Assembly: GCF_020102855.1 (NCBI RefSeq)
Contig: NZ_JADHZD010000001.1
Coordinates: 434,001 to 498,000 of the forward strand
Direction: 5' to 3'
DNA length: 64,000 bases
From: Nocardioides lacusdianchii
GTDB taxonomy: Bacteria; Actinomycetota; Actinomycetes; Propionibacteriales; Nocardioidaceae
Made by a program: the position numbers and the translations under genes. The notes under the pieces were generated by a model, which was not told the DNA's origin, searched no databases, and saw only the letters and a list, made by a program, of their open reading frames with translations. This document shows positions 55,126 to 63,092 of the stretch, one piece after another (within the stretch, counting starts at the first letter, position 1; each line of letters begins with the position of its first letter).

Positions 55126-56264
55126 GCGAGCAGCTGCAGATCCTCGTCGTCGCCGCCGGTGGCGGTGCGGTCGTCGGCGTCCTCGGCCTGCTGGCCGGCT
55201 GGCTGCTGCGCCGTCGGTCCCTGCGCTGGCAGCTCGCGCTGGTCGCCGTCGTCTCGGTCACCACCGTCATCGTCGGCGTGGTGGCGATCGCGCAGCTGAT
55301 GTTCCTCTCGCGCCATGACCTGGGTGTGGTCATGCTCGTGACCCTCGCGGCCGCGGTGATCTCGCTCGCGGTCGCCGCGATCCTGTCCGAGGCGCTGGTG
55401 CGGTGGTCGCGCAGCATCCGGGCGGAGGTACGCCGCATCGGCGGCGGCCTGCCCGAGGGACCCGCGCCCCATGCTCCCGCCGAGCTGCGCGAGCTGGCCG
55501 ACGAGCTGGCCCAGGCCCGGCGCCGTCTCGAGGAGGCCTCGGCGCGTGAGTCCCGGCTCGAGGAGTCCCGTCGCGAGCTCGTCTCCTGGGTCTCCCACGA
55601 CCTGCGCACCCCGCTGGCCGGGATCCGGGCGATGGCCGAGGCGCTCGAGGACGACCTGGCCGTCGACCCGGCGCGCTACCACCGCCAGATCCGCGGCGAG
55701 GTCGACCGCATGGTCGAGATGGTCGACGACCTCTTCGAGCTCTCGCGCATCCACGCCGGCGTGCTGCGCCTCCAGCCCGAGGTCGTCCTGCTCGGCGACC
55801 TGGTCAGCGAGGCGATCGCCGGCGCCGACCCGGTCGCCCGCGCCCGCCGCGTACGCCTCGAGGGCGACGTGCAGCCCGGCCTCCAGGTCGCCGTCGACCC
55901 CGCCGGGCTCGGCCGGGTGCTGGGCAACCTCATCGTCAACGGCATCCGGCACACCCCGGCCGACGGCTCGGTCCACGTCGCCGCCCGCTCGGTGGACGGC
56001 GGCGTCGAGCTCGAGGTCACCGACGGCTGCGGCGGCATCGACGACGAGTCGCGCGAGCGGGTCTTCGACGTCGGCTACCGCGGGTCCGCGGCACGCACCC
56101 CCGAGTCGCCGCTCGACGACGTGCACACCTCGCGCGCCGGGCTCGGCCTGGCGATCGTCAAGGGCCTCGTCGAGGCGCACCACGGCGCGGTGGCGGTGGC
56201 CAACGTCGAGTCGGACGGCGTGGGCGCGGCCGGCTGCCGCTTCGTCGTACGGCTGCCGGCCTGA
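55122..56264 (+). CDS. Membrane sensor histidine kinase
   Basis: The 380-residue kinase has three N-terminal TM helices (about 6-28, 37-58, 70-92) with very short extracytoplasmic loops, so it likely senses a membrane signal or a partner protein. A coiled coil precedes the HisKA box [11 protein letters not shown]. ATPase boxes: [10 protein letters not shown] (N), [10 protein letters not shown] (G1) and [18 protein letters not shown] (G2). Pairs with the upstream response regulator (GTGA overlap). Confidence 0.93.
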   Translation: MSEQLQILVVAAGGGAVVGVLGLLAGWLLRRRSLRWQLALVAVVSVTTVIVGVVAIAQLMFLSRHDLGVVMLVTLAAAVISLAVAAILSEALVRWSRSIRAEVRRIGGGLPEGPAPHAPAELRELADELAQARRRLEEASARESRLEESRRELVSWVSHDLRTPLAGIRAMAEALEDDLAVDPARYHRQIRGEVDRMVEMVDDLFELSRIHAGVLRLQPEVVLLGDLVSEAIAGADPVARARRVRLEGDVQPGLQVAVDPAGLGRVLGNLIVNGIRHTPADGSVHVAARSVDGGVELEVTDGCGGIDDESRERVFDVGYRGSAARTPESPLDDVHTSRAGLGLAIVKGLVEAHHGAVAVANVESDGVGAAGCRFVVRLPA

Positions 56265-56274
56265 CCGCCTCCCG

Positions 56275-57681
56275 TCACGGGGCGGCGGTCTCCCGGTCCT
56301 CGTCGACCGCGTCGTCCTCGTCCTCTGTCGCGCCGCTGGTCGAGGCCAGCAGCACCGCGACGCCCACGATCGCGGCGAACAGCGAGGCCAGCAGGATCGC
56401 GATCTTCGCCTCCTCGGTCAGCAGGTCGGCACCCGGGAAGGACAGTCCGGCGATGAAGATCGACACGGTGAAGCCGATGCCGGCGACCGCGCCGAGGCCG
56501 AGCACCATCGGCCAGGACGTGCCCTCCGGCAGGCGTGCGACGCCGAGGCGTACGGCCAGGTAGGACGTCAGGAAGATGCCGACCGGCTTGCCGAGGACCA
56601 GGCCCAGGATGATGCCGAGGCCCACCGGCTCGGTGAAGACCTTGCTGATCGCTCCCAGCTCGACGCCGGCGTTGGCCAGCGCGAAGATCGGGAGCACGAC
56701 GTAGGCCGACAGCGGGTGGAGCGTGCTGATCAGCCGCTCCACGACCGAGACCGACTCCTTGAGCAGGAAGCGCAGGCGCGCCAGCTCGTCGGGGTTGAGG
56801 TGGCGGTCGCGGAGCGCGTCGGTGGCGTAGCCGCGCGCGACGGCCTCGTTGAGCAGCGGCCTGGCCGGGGCGAGCAGTCCGATCGCGACGCCGGCCAGGG
56901 TGGCGTGCACGCCCGACTCGAGCAGCGCGAACCACACGCCCACGCCGAGGATCGCGTAGACCACGACCGACCAGACCCGCAGGAGCCGGGCGACGACCAT
57001 GACCGCCAGCAGGCCGATGGCGATCGCCAGCCAGGTGAGCGAGAGGTCGCTGGTGTAGAAGACCGCGATCACGAGGATCGCACCGATGTCGTCGACGATG
57101 GCGAGCGTCAGCAGGAAGAGCCGCGCCGCGGACGGGATCCGCCGGCCCAGCACGCCGAGCACACCGACCGCGAACGCGATGTCGGTGGCCATGGGGATGC
57201 CCCACCCGGCGTTGCCGTCACTGCCGGGCGGGTTGAGCGCGAGGTAGAGCGCGGCGGGCACCACCATGCCGCCGATCGCGGCGATGATCGGCAGCGCTGC
57301 GGTCTTGGGGTCGCGCAGGTCGCCGTTGACCAGCTCGTACTTGATCTCGAGGCCGACGACGAAGAAGAAGATCACCATCAGCGCGTCGTTGACCCAGTGC
57401 TGGATCGACTCGTCGAGGTACAGGGGACCGACGTCGATGACGAGGTGGGCGTGCCACAACGCGTCGTACGACGACGCCCACGGGCTGTTGGCCCAGATCA
57501 GGGCCGTGGCAGCGGCGAGCAGCAGCAGGATCGAGCCGGCCGCCTCCACCCGGAGGAACTCGCGCACCGGCCGCGCGACGAGGCGCGCCAGCGGCTTGTT
57601 GCTGGCGATGTAGACCGGCCCGGACTCCCAGAGGTCGTCGTCGGGAGCCGGGTCGTGCGGACTGTTCTGGCGTGAGGCCAT
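56275..57681 (-). CDS. nhaA: Na+/H+ antiporter NhaA
   Basis: The 468-residue protein has about 12 TM helices and NhaA signatures: FFFVVGLEIKYELVNGDLRD, the paired Asp in LAIVDDIGAILVIAVFYT, and AVAGIGFTVSIFIAGLSF. It exports Na+ in exchange for protons. The C-terminus has a polar acidic tail. The ATG at 57681 gives MASRQNSPH; longer starts are possible. Confidence 0.94.
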   Translation of the reverse strand: MASRQNSPHDPAPDDDLWESGPVYIASNKPLARLVARPVREFLRVEAAGSILLLLAAATALIWANSPWASSYDALWHAHLVIDVGPLYLDESIQHWVNDALMVIFFFVVGLEIKYELVNGDLRDPKTAALPIIAAIGGMVVPAALYLALNPPGSDGNAGWGIPMATDIAFAVGVLGVLGRRIPSAARLFLLTLAIVDDIGAILVIAVFYTSDLSLTWLAIAIGLLAVMVVARLLRVWSVVVYAILGVGVWFALLESGVHATLAGVAIGLLAPARPLLNEAVARGYATDALRDRHLNPDELARLRFLLKESVSVVERLISTLHPLSAYVVLPIFALANAGVELGAISKVFTEPVGLGIILGLVLGKPVGIFLTSYLAVRLGVARLPEGTSWPMVLGLGAVAGIGFTVSIFIAGLSFPGADLLTEEAKIAILLASLFAAIVGVAVLLASTSGATEDEDDAVDEDRETAAP

Positions 57682-57840
57682 GCGGGGGCGCATCCTTCGG
57701 GGTCGACGGGGAACTGTCACCGCGACTCCGCGTCACGGGCCGACCAGACTTCCCGGCTCACCTGAGGCTCCAGTCTAGTCGGACCCGTTGGTAGGGTCTC
57801 AGCCGTCAGCCCCCGAGCGTTCACCGAAGGACCGCCACAC

Positions 57841-58245
57841 ATGGCCAACGAACCGATCAAGGACACCGATCCGACGCTCGGCAAGCTCGTCATGGACGCG
57901 CAGCGCGACATCTCGACGCTGATCTCGCAGGAGATCGCGCTCGCCAAGAGCGAGATCAAGGTGAGCGTCCGCCACGGCGGCCTCGGCATCGGCCTCTTCG
58001 CCGGCGCCGCCTTCCTCGGCCTGCTCGCGGTGATCATGCTGTCGGTCGCGATCGCCTACTTCATCCACTGGAACGGCTCCGGCCTCGACCTGCACTGGGC
58101 CTTCCTGATCGTCTTCGGCCTCTACGTCCTCATCGCCGCACTGCTGGCCTTCGTCGGCATCAAGCAGGTCAAGCAGGTCAAGGCGCCCGAGCGCGCGATC
58201 CAGCAGGGCAAGCAGATCCCCTCGGCGCTCAAGGGCCGCGGCTAG
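57841..58245 (+). CDS. Phage holin superfamily / DUF1469 membrane protein (Rv3669 type)
   Basis: The 134-residue protein has an amphipathic N-terminus (GKLVMDAQRDISTLISQEIALAKSE, typical of DUF1469) and two TM helices (about 47-75 and 84-108). Despite the name, members are chromosomal and not lytic. Its place before marP matches the M. tuberculosis order. GAAGGA lies about nine bases before the ATG. Confidence 0.85.
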   Translation: MANEPIKDTDPTLGKLVMDAQRDISTLISQEIALAKSEIKVSVRHGGLGIGLFAGAAFLGLLAVIMLSVAIAYFIHWNGSGLDLHWAFLIVFGLYVLIAALLAFVGIKQVKQVKAPERAIQQGKQIPSALKGRG

Positions 58246-58297
58246 TTCCTCGCTGATCGAGTAGCCGGCGAGGAACGAGCCGGCGTATCGAGATCCC
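58246..58297. repeat. Dispersed REP-like palindromic element, second location
   Basis: CGCTGATCGAGTAGCCGGCG is followed by AGGAACGAGCCGGCG and TATCGAGATCC. It is the same element as at 16.1 kb, with GATC replacing GGTC and GGC replacing GAGC in both arms, so the palindrome is kept. It lies directly after the holin-family gene and before the convergent marP end. Confidence 0.75.
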
Positions 58298-58383
58298 TGC
58301 CGCACGATCGAGCGGTGAGTGACGCGGGTTCTGCACGCCCGAAAGCCGCCTCACGCACCGCCGCGCCCGGGGCGTACGCCGAC

Positions 58384-59559
58384 TCAGCGCACGCAGGTGC
58401 CGGTGTCGACCGGGGACTCCCGGGTGACACCGGCGGCCGCCGACTCCGCGACCTGGCTCGCGGTCAGCGCGTAGCCGGTGTCCCGGTCGCTGACGGAGGC
58501 GGCGAAGACGAGGCCCGCGACCTCGCCGGCCGAGGTGACGATCGGGCCGCCGGAGTTGCCGGGGCGGATCAGTGCGCGCAGCGAGTAGACCTGGCGGATC
58601 ACGGTGCCGTCGCCGTAGATGTCGGGCGAGCGCAGCCGCTGCTCGGCGCGGATGCGACCGGACTGCACGTCGTAGGGGCCGTCCTCGGGATAGCCCAGCA
58701 CCGCGATCGGGTCGCGCGGCTCGACCTCGGTGTCGAAGGCGAGCTGCGGCACGCCGACGTCGGGCACCGAGAGCACGGCGATGTCGAGGTCGGCGTCGTA
58801 GAGGACCACGGACGCGACGACGCTCGAGCCGCCCACCTCGACCTCGGGACGGGTGACGCCCGCGACGACGTGGGCGTTGGTCATCAGCCGGCCGGGGGCG
58901 TAGAAGAAGCCGGTGCCCTCGACTCCGCTGCCGCAGCCGTTGGCGCCACGGACCTTGACCACGCTGGCCTCGGCGGCCATCACGTCGGGGTCGGTGAGCA
59001 TCCGCGGGTCGCCGGGCTTGACCGCGACGATCCGCTCGGGGGCGAAGGGCTCGAGGTAGCGAGGGAAGAAGGTCGTGCCGACGACGTTGTTGAAGGTGGC
59101 CAGCACCTTGCCCGAGTCGGGCGGCAGGGTCTGGTCGACGCGGGCCAGGATCGCGGAGTCCCGCACCAGCGGCGTGATCGCGCCGATGCGCGTGCCGGAG
59201 ACCGCGACGCCGAGCGCCCACGCCACGAGCAGCACGGCGACGGCGCTCAGGGCCGACCCGCCGACGGCGTCGAGCGCGCGCACCGGCTGCCAGGTGATGC
59301 GGTCGCGCAGTCGGGCGCCGAACCACTGGAAGACCGCCTGGCCCAGGGACGCGGACAGGATCACGATGAAGAGCGCGCCGAGCGAGACCCACAGCGACGG
59401 GGCCGCGTCGCCGAGCGCGAGCGGCGCCACCCAGATGCCGAGCAGGCCCCCGAGGAGGAGGCCGGCGGTGGCGGCGGCGCCGGTGATGAAGCCCTGCCAG
59501 TAGCCCGAGAGCGCGTAGATCCCCACGAGTGCGACCAGGCACCAGTCGAGGACGTTCAT
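58384..59559 (-). CDS. marP: MarP-like periplasmic trypsin-type protease with CvpA membrane domain
   Basis: The 391-residue protein has four N-terminal TM helices of the colicin V production (CvpA) domain (about 1-125) and a C-terminal chymotrypsin-fold protease. The catalytic triad is His in MTNAHVVAG, Asp in YDADLDIAVL and Ser in RPGNSGGPIV. Cys residues in NGCGSG and at the C-terminal GTCVR could form the disulfide known from M. tuberculosis MarP (Rv3671c), needed for acid resistance. GAGGAG precedes the ATG by seven bases. Confidence 0.93.
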   Translation of the reverse strand: MNVLDWCLVALVGIYALSGYWQGFITGAAATAGLLLGGLLGIWVAPLALGDAAPSLWVSLGALFIVILSASLGQAVFQWFGARLRDRITWQPVRALDAVGGSALSAVAVLLVAWALGVAVSGTRIGAITPLVRDSAILARVDQTLPPDSGKVLATFNNVVGTTFFPRYLEPFAPERIVAVKPGDPRMLTDPDVMAAEASVVKVRGANGCGSGVEGTGFFYAPGRLMTNAHVVAGVTRPEVEVGGSSVVASVVLYDADLDIAVLSVPDVGVPQLAFDTEVEPRDPIAVLGYPEDGPYDVQSGRIRAEQRLRSPDIYGDGTVIRQVYSLRALIRPGNSGGPIVTSAGEVAGLVFAASVSDRDTGYALTASQVAESAAAGVTRESPVDTGTCVR

Positions 59560-59564
59560 CGCTG

Positions 59565-60302
59565 CTACTCCTCGAGCCTGGTGTTGGGCGACGGGTTGGG
59601 CGCCAGGTCGGACTGTCGGGGCTCACCCTGCAGCATGTGGTCCGGCAGGTCACGCACCCGCGCCCGGTCCCAGTTCTCGTCCCACCCGAGGAAGGAGAAC
59701 AGCCGGGCGATGATCCCGGCGGTGAAGCCCCACAGGATGACGTCCTTGTCGGGCCCGATGAGGAAGCCCGGACCGGTCCAGCCGCTGGGGTGGCGCACGT
59801 TGATCCGGTGCTCGGGGTCGAGCAGCTCGGCGATCGCCACGTGGTGGATCTCGTGCACCTCGTCGGGGCTCGCGATCCGCACCTGGCCGCGGTCGCGCCA
59901 GTAGCCGAGGACCGGGGTGACCGCGAAGTTGCTCGGCGGCAGCCACAGCTCGGGCAGCTCGCCGAAGACCTCCACCTCGGAGGGCTCGAGGCCGATCTCC
60001 TCGTGGGCCTCGCGCAGCGCTGCCTGCACGGGCGTCTCGCCGTCGTCGAGCGATCCGCCCGGGAACGACACCTGGCCGGGGTGGGAGCGCATGTGGTGGG
60101 CGCGCTCGGTGAGCAGCAGCTCGCCGCGGTGGGCCAGGTCGTCGGGAGCGCTCGGGTCGTCGTCGCGGTCGGCGAACACCATCAGCACCGCCCCGCGGCG
60201 CGCGTCGGCGTCCTCCGGCGGCATGAAGCGGGTCAGCTCGTGGACCGTGATCGTGGAGGCGGCCTCGACCACCGGGGCCAGCCAGCCCGGGAGGGACGTC
60301 AC
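59565..60302 (-). CDS. NUDIX hydrolase, CoA-pyrophosphatase-like (Rv3672c type)
   Basis: The 245-residue protein has the Nudix box GSLDDGETPVQAALREAHEE followed by IGL, with all Glu ligands and the preceding PGQVSFPGG typical of the CoA diphosphatase (NudL) group. Position between marP and the TlpA-like gene matches M. tuberculosis. Overlaps the latter by four bases. Confidence 0.92.
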   Translation of the reverse strand: MTSLPGWLAPVVEAASTITVHELTRFMPPEDADARRGAVLMVFADRDDDPSAPDDLAHRGELLLTERAHHMRSHPGQVSFPGGSLDDGETPVQAALREAHEEIGLEPSEVEVFGELPELWLPPSNFAVTPVLGYWRDRGQVRIASPDEVHEIHHVAIAELLDPEHRINVRHPSGWTGPGFLIGPDKDVILWGFTAGIIARLFSFLGWDENWDRARVRDLPDHMLQGEPRQSDLAPNPSPNTRLEE

Positions 60303-60928
60303 AGGTCGACCCCGAGGTGCTCGGCGACGAGGGCCTTGAGCTCGTCCATCGACTCGACGCCGCCGGAGTCCTGGCCGACGACGACACCGTCCTCGTCGAC
60401 GAAGACGAAGGCCGGCAGGCCGCGGCGGCCGACCGCGAAGGTGTCCTCCGCCATCAGCTCGCCACCGGGATCGGCGATCGAGGGGTACGTCGCTCCGGTC
60501 TCCTCGACGAGCGCCATGGCGCCGTCGGGGTTCACGTCGTTGAAGTCGACGCCGACGATGCGCACGCGGTCGGCGTGCTGCTGGTGGAACTCCTCCAGCA
60601 CCGGCATCTCCTCACGGCAGGGACCGCAGTTGGCCTGCCACAGGTTGATCACCAGCGGCCCGCGCAACGACGACAGGTCGACGTCGGGCCCCCCGGCCAG
60701 GCACGGCAGCGTCAGCTCCGGCAGGCCGCCCTCGACGGGCGCGCCGGTGCCGGGCTCGCAGTCCTCCATGCCGATGCGCGCCTTCACCTTGCGCAGCTCG
60801 GGGGTGTCGACCTGCACGTCGGGAGGGCGTACGTCGAAGCCGCCGCCGACGTCGTCGGACGTGCACGAGCCGAGTGCCGCGACGAGCAGTCCCGCGAGGA
60901 CGACCCCACGGAGACGGGTGCGACTCAT
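60299..60928 (-). CDS. TlpA/ResA-like thioredoxin-fold lipoprotein (Rv3673c type)
   Basis: The 209-residue exported protein has a lipobox LGSC (Cys22). The thioredoxin fold (about 85-205) carries the active site [20 protein letters not shown] (CGPC), and the cis-Pro loop is in [14 protein letters not shown]. It should act outside the membrane in disulfide or heme-related redox chemistry. Overlaps nth by ATGA. Confidence 0.92.
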   Translation of the reverse strand: MSRTRLRGVVLAGLLVAALGSCTSDDVGGGFDVRPPDVQVDTPELRKVKARIGMEDCEPGTGAPVEGGLPELTLPCLAGGPDVDLSSLRGPLVINLWQANCGPCREEMPVLEEFHQQHADRVRIVGVDFNDVNPDGAMALVEETGATYPSIADPGGELMAEDTFAVGRRGLPAFVFVDEDGVVVGQDSGGVESMDELKALVAEHLGVDL

Positions 60929-61641
60929 GCGGGCCCCTGCGTCTTCACGAGCTTCTCGGCCTCGACCGGGTCGGTGGGGCCGGCGCCGAAGGAGGGGCAC
61001 AGCCGCGCGATCGGGCAGGCGCCGCACGCGGGCTTCTTGGCGTGGCAGCGCCGGCGGCCGTGCCAGATGAGGTGGTGCGACAGCATCGTCCAGTCGCGCT
61101 TGGGGAAGAGCGCGCCGACGGCGTGCTCGACCTTCACCGGGTCGGTCTCCTCGGTCCAGCCGAAGCGACGTGCGAGGCGGCCGAAGTGGGTGTCGACGGT
61201 GATGCCGGGCTTGTCGAACGCGTTGCCGAGCACGACGTTGGCCGTCTTGCGGCCGACCCCGGGGAGGGTGACGAGGTCCTCGAGCCGGTCGGGCACCTGG
61301 CCGTCGAAGCGCTCCACGAGCGCCTGGCTGAGCTTGAGCACCGAGTCGGTCTTGGCGCGGAAGAAGCCGAGCGGGCCGAGCAGCTGCTCCATGTGCTCGC
61401 GCGGCGCGGCGGCCATCGCCTCGGGCGTCGGGTAGGCGGCGAAGAGCGCGGGGCTCGCGGCGTTGACCCGGCGGTCGGTGGTCTGCGCGGAGACCACGGT
61501 GACCACCAGGCACTCGAAGGCGTTGGTGAAGTCGAGCTCGGCGCGGGCGTCGGGATAGGTCTCGGCGAGGATCCGGTCCATCTTGCGAGCCCTGCGCACC
61601 AGCGACGTGTCGGGCTTGACGCTCACAGTGGGGGCAGGCAC
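60925..61641 (-). CDS. nth: Endonuclease III
   Basis: The 238-residue DNA glycosylase/AP lyase has the helix-hairpin-helix [13 protein letters not shown] with the catalytic Lys, the catalytic Asp in [12 protein letters not shown], and a C-terminal [4Fe-4S] motif Cys-x6-Cys-x2-Cys-x5-Cys ([17 protein letters not shown]). TAGGCT ends six bases before the GTG start, supporting this start and a leaderless mRNA. The gene faces crp, as in M. tuberculosis. Confidence 0.96.
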   Translation of the reverse strand: MPAPTVSVKPDTSLVRRARKMDRILAETYPDARAELDFTNAFECLVVTVVSAQTTDRRVNAASPALFAAYPTPEAMAAAPREHMEQLLGPLGFFRAKTDSVLKLSQALVERFDGQVPDRLEDLVTLPGVGRKTANVVLGNAFDKPGITVDTHFGRLARRFGWTEETDPVKVEHAVGALFPKRDWTMLSHHLIWHGRRRCHAKKPACGACPIARLCPSFGAGPTDPVEAEKLVKTQGPA

Positions 61642-61717
61642 GCGCCCAGCCTACGGTCCGCCTCCGACACGCCCCCGATCGACGACTTCGGCTGCCGCAC
61701 CGGCCCTAAGTGGCCGT

Positions 61718-61741
61718 TGTGAGCCAGACCACGGCTAGGAT
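61718..61741 (+). promoter_or_regulatory. crp promoter with possible Crp half-palindrome
   Basis: TGTGAGCCAGACCACG (61718-61733) has a perfect left half and a 3-of-5 right half of the CRP consensus TGTGA-N6-TCACA. It lies immediately before a TAGGAT -10 hexamer (61736-61741), where binding would block RNA polymerase. Crp autoregulation is known in this family. Confidence 0.4.
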
Positions 61742-61804
61742 CGTGCCGATCCCGAGGGCTCGGCACCGGGCCCGGCACGGGACGCAACTACTTGGAGGAT
61801 CAAC

Positions 61805-62482
61805 GTGGACAACGACGTGCTTCGGCAGGCACCGCTGTTCAGCTCGCTCGACGACGAGGCCGCGACCGCGCTGGGCAACTCGATGGCCGAGACCACGCTG
61901 CGTCGCGGCGACGTGCTCTTCCACGAGGGCGACTCCGGCGACAAGCTCTACATCGTCACCGAGGGCAAGGTGAAGCTCGGCCGCTCCTCCTCCGACGGCC
62001 GCGAGAACCTCCTGGCGATCATGGGCCCCGGCCAGATGTTCGGCGAGCTCTCCCTCTTCGACCCGGGCCCGCGCTCGGCGACGGTCACCGCGGTCACCGA
62101 CGCCACCTTCGGCTCGCTGTCCCACGACGACCTCCTCAAGTGGCTCGACGGCCGGCCGATGGTCGCCCGCGGCCTGCTGTCCCAGCTCGCCGGCCGCCTG
62201 CGCAAGTCCAACGACGTCGTCGCCGACCTCGTCTTCTCCGACGTCCCCGGCCGTGTCGCCAAGGCACTGCTCGACCTCGCCGACCGCTTCGGCCGCACCG
62301 CCGACGACGGCGTCCACGTCCACCACGACCTCACCCAGGAGGAGCTCGCCCAGCTGGTCGGCGCCTCCCGCGAGACGGTCAACAAGGCGCTCGCCGACTT
62401 CGCCTCGCGCGGCTGGCTGCGCCTGGAGCCCCGCTCCGTGGTGATCATGGACCTCGAGCGCCTCTCGCGCCGCGCACGCTGA
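61805..62482 (+). CDS. crp: Crp/Fnr family regulator (Rv3676 type)
   Basis: The 225-residue protein has a cyclic-nucleotide-binding domain (about 10-125; phosphate-binding cassette FGELSLFDPGPRSATVTAV) and a winged helix (about 160-220; LTQEELAQLVGASRETVNKAL). It is the actinobacterial cAMP receptor protein/GlxR type. The GTG has GGAGG upstream at a seven-base gap, so this mRNA has a leader. Likely controls carbon metabolism; see the palindrome before actP. Confidence 0.96.
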   Translation: MDNDVLRQAPLFSSLDDEAATALGNSMAETTLRRGDVLFHEGDSGDKLYIVTEGKVKLGRSSSDGRENLLAIMGPGQMFGELSLFDPGPRSATVTAVTDATFGSLSHDDLLKWLDGRPMVARGLLSQLAGRLRKSNDVVADLVFSDVPGRVAKALLDLADRFGRTADDGVHVHHDLTQEELAQLVGASRETVNKALADFASRGWLRLEPRSVVIMDLERLSRRAR

Positions 62483-62594
62483 CACCCGGCACCTGACTCC
62501 CGACGGCCCCGAAACTCCTTCGCGGTCACTGCCACCCGGCACAACGCCAGCGCGCGTCGTACGTGGTGAAGTGCTGATGCGGGGGAGGTTCGAC

Positions 62595-63092
62595 GTGATC
62601 ACAGGGGACGAGGCGGGCTTCGACGCCTTCGTGGCGGGGCGTCAGGCTGCCCTGTCGCGGACGGCGTACCTGCTGACCGGCGACCACCACCTCGCGCAGG
62701 ACCTCGTGCAGGCCGCGCTGATGCAGGCGGCGAGGCACTGGACGCGGATCCACACCTCGCCCGAGGCGTACGTCCGGCGCGCGATGTACCACCAGAACAT
62801 CTCCTGGTGGCGTCGCCGCCGCTTCACCGAGTCACCGCTGCTCGGGCACGACGGCACGGCCGATGCCGTCGACACCGACCTGCGACTGACCCTCGACCAG
62901 GCACTCGCCCGCCTCACCGCCAAGCAGCGGACCGTGCTGGTGCTGCGCTTCTACGAGGACCTGACCGAGGTCGAGACCGCACGTGCGCTCGACCTCTCGA
63001 CGAGCACCGTGAAGTCCACGACCCGGCACGCGCTCGCGCGGCTGCGGACGCTGGCTCCCGAGCTGGCCGACCTGATCGGAGCAGACGCATGA
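62595..63092 (+). CDS. SigE-family ECF RNA polymerase sigma factor
   Basis: The 165-residue ECF sigma factor has region 2 (RTAYLLTGDHHLAQDLVQAAL, then AYVRRAMYHQNISWWRRRR) and region 4 (TAKQRTVLVLRFYEDLTEVE, then STSTVKSTTRHALARL). This is the SigE-family (TIGR02983) group of actinobacteria. The GTG here has GGGGGAGG six bases upstream and is preferred over an ATG six codons earlier. Overlaps the next gene, its likely anti-sigma or signalling partner, by ATGA. Confidence 0.9.
   Translation: MITGDEAGFDAFVAGRQAALSRTAYLLTGDHHLAQDLVQAALMQAARHWTRIHTSPEAYVRRAMYHQNISWWRRRRFTESPLLGHDGTADAVDTDLRLTLDQALARLTAKQRTVLVLRFYEDLTEVETARALDLSTSTVKSTTRHALARLRTLAPELADLIGADA

Noticed and set aside
57841..58245. 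Holin-family gene as evidence of a prophage
   Set aside because: DUF1469 proteins are chromosomal in actinobacteria, and the gene sits in conserved order with marP; no other phage gene is present.
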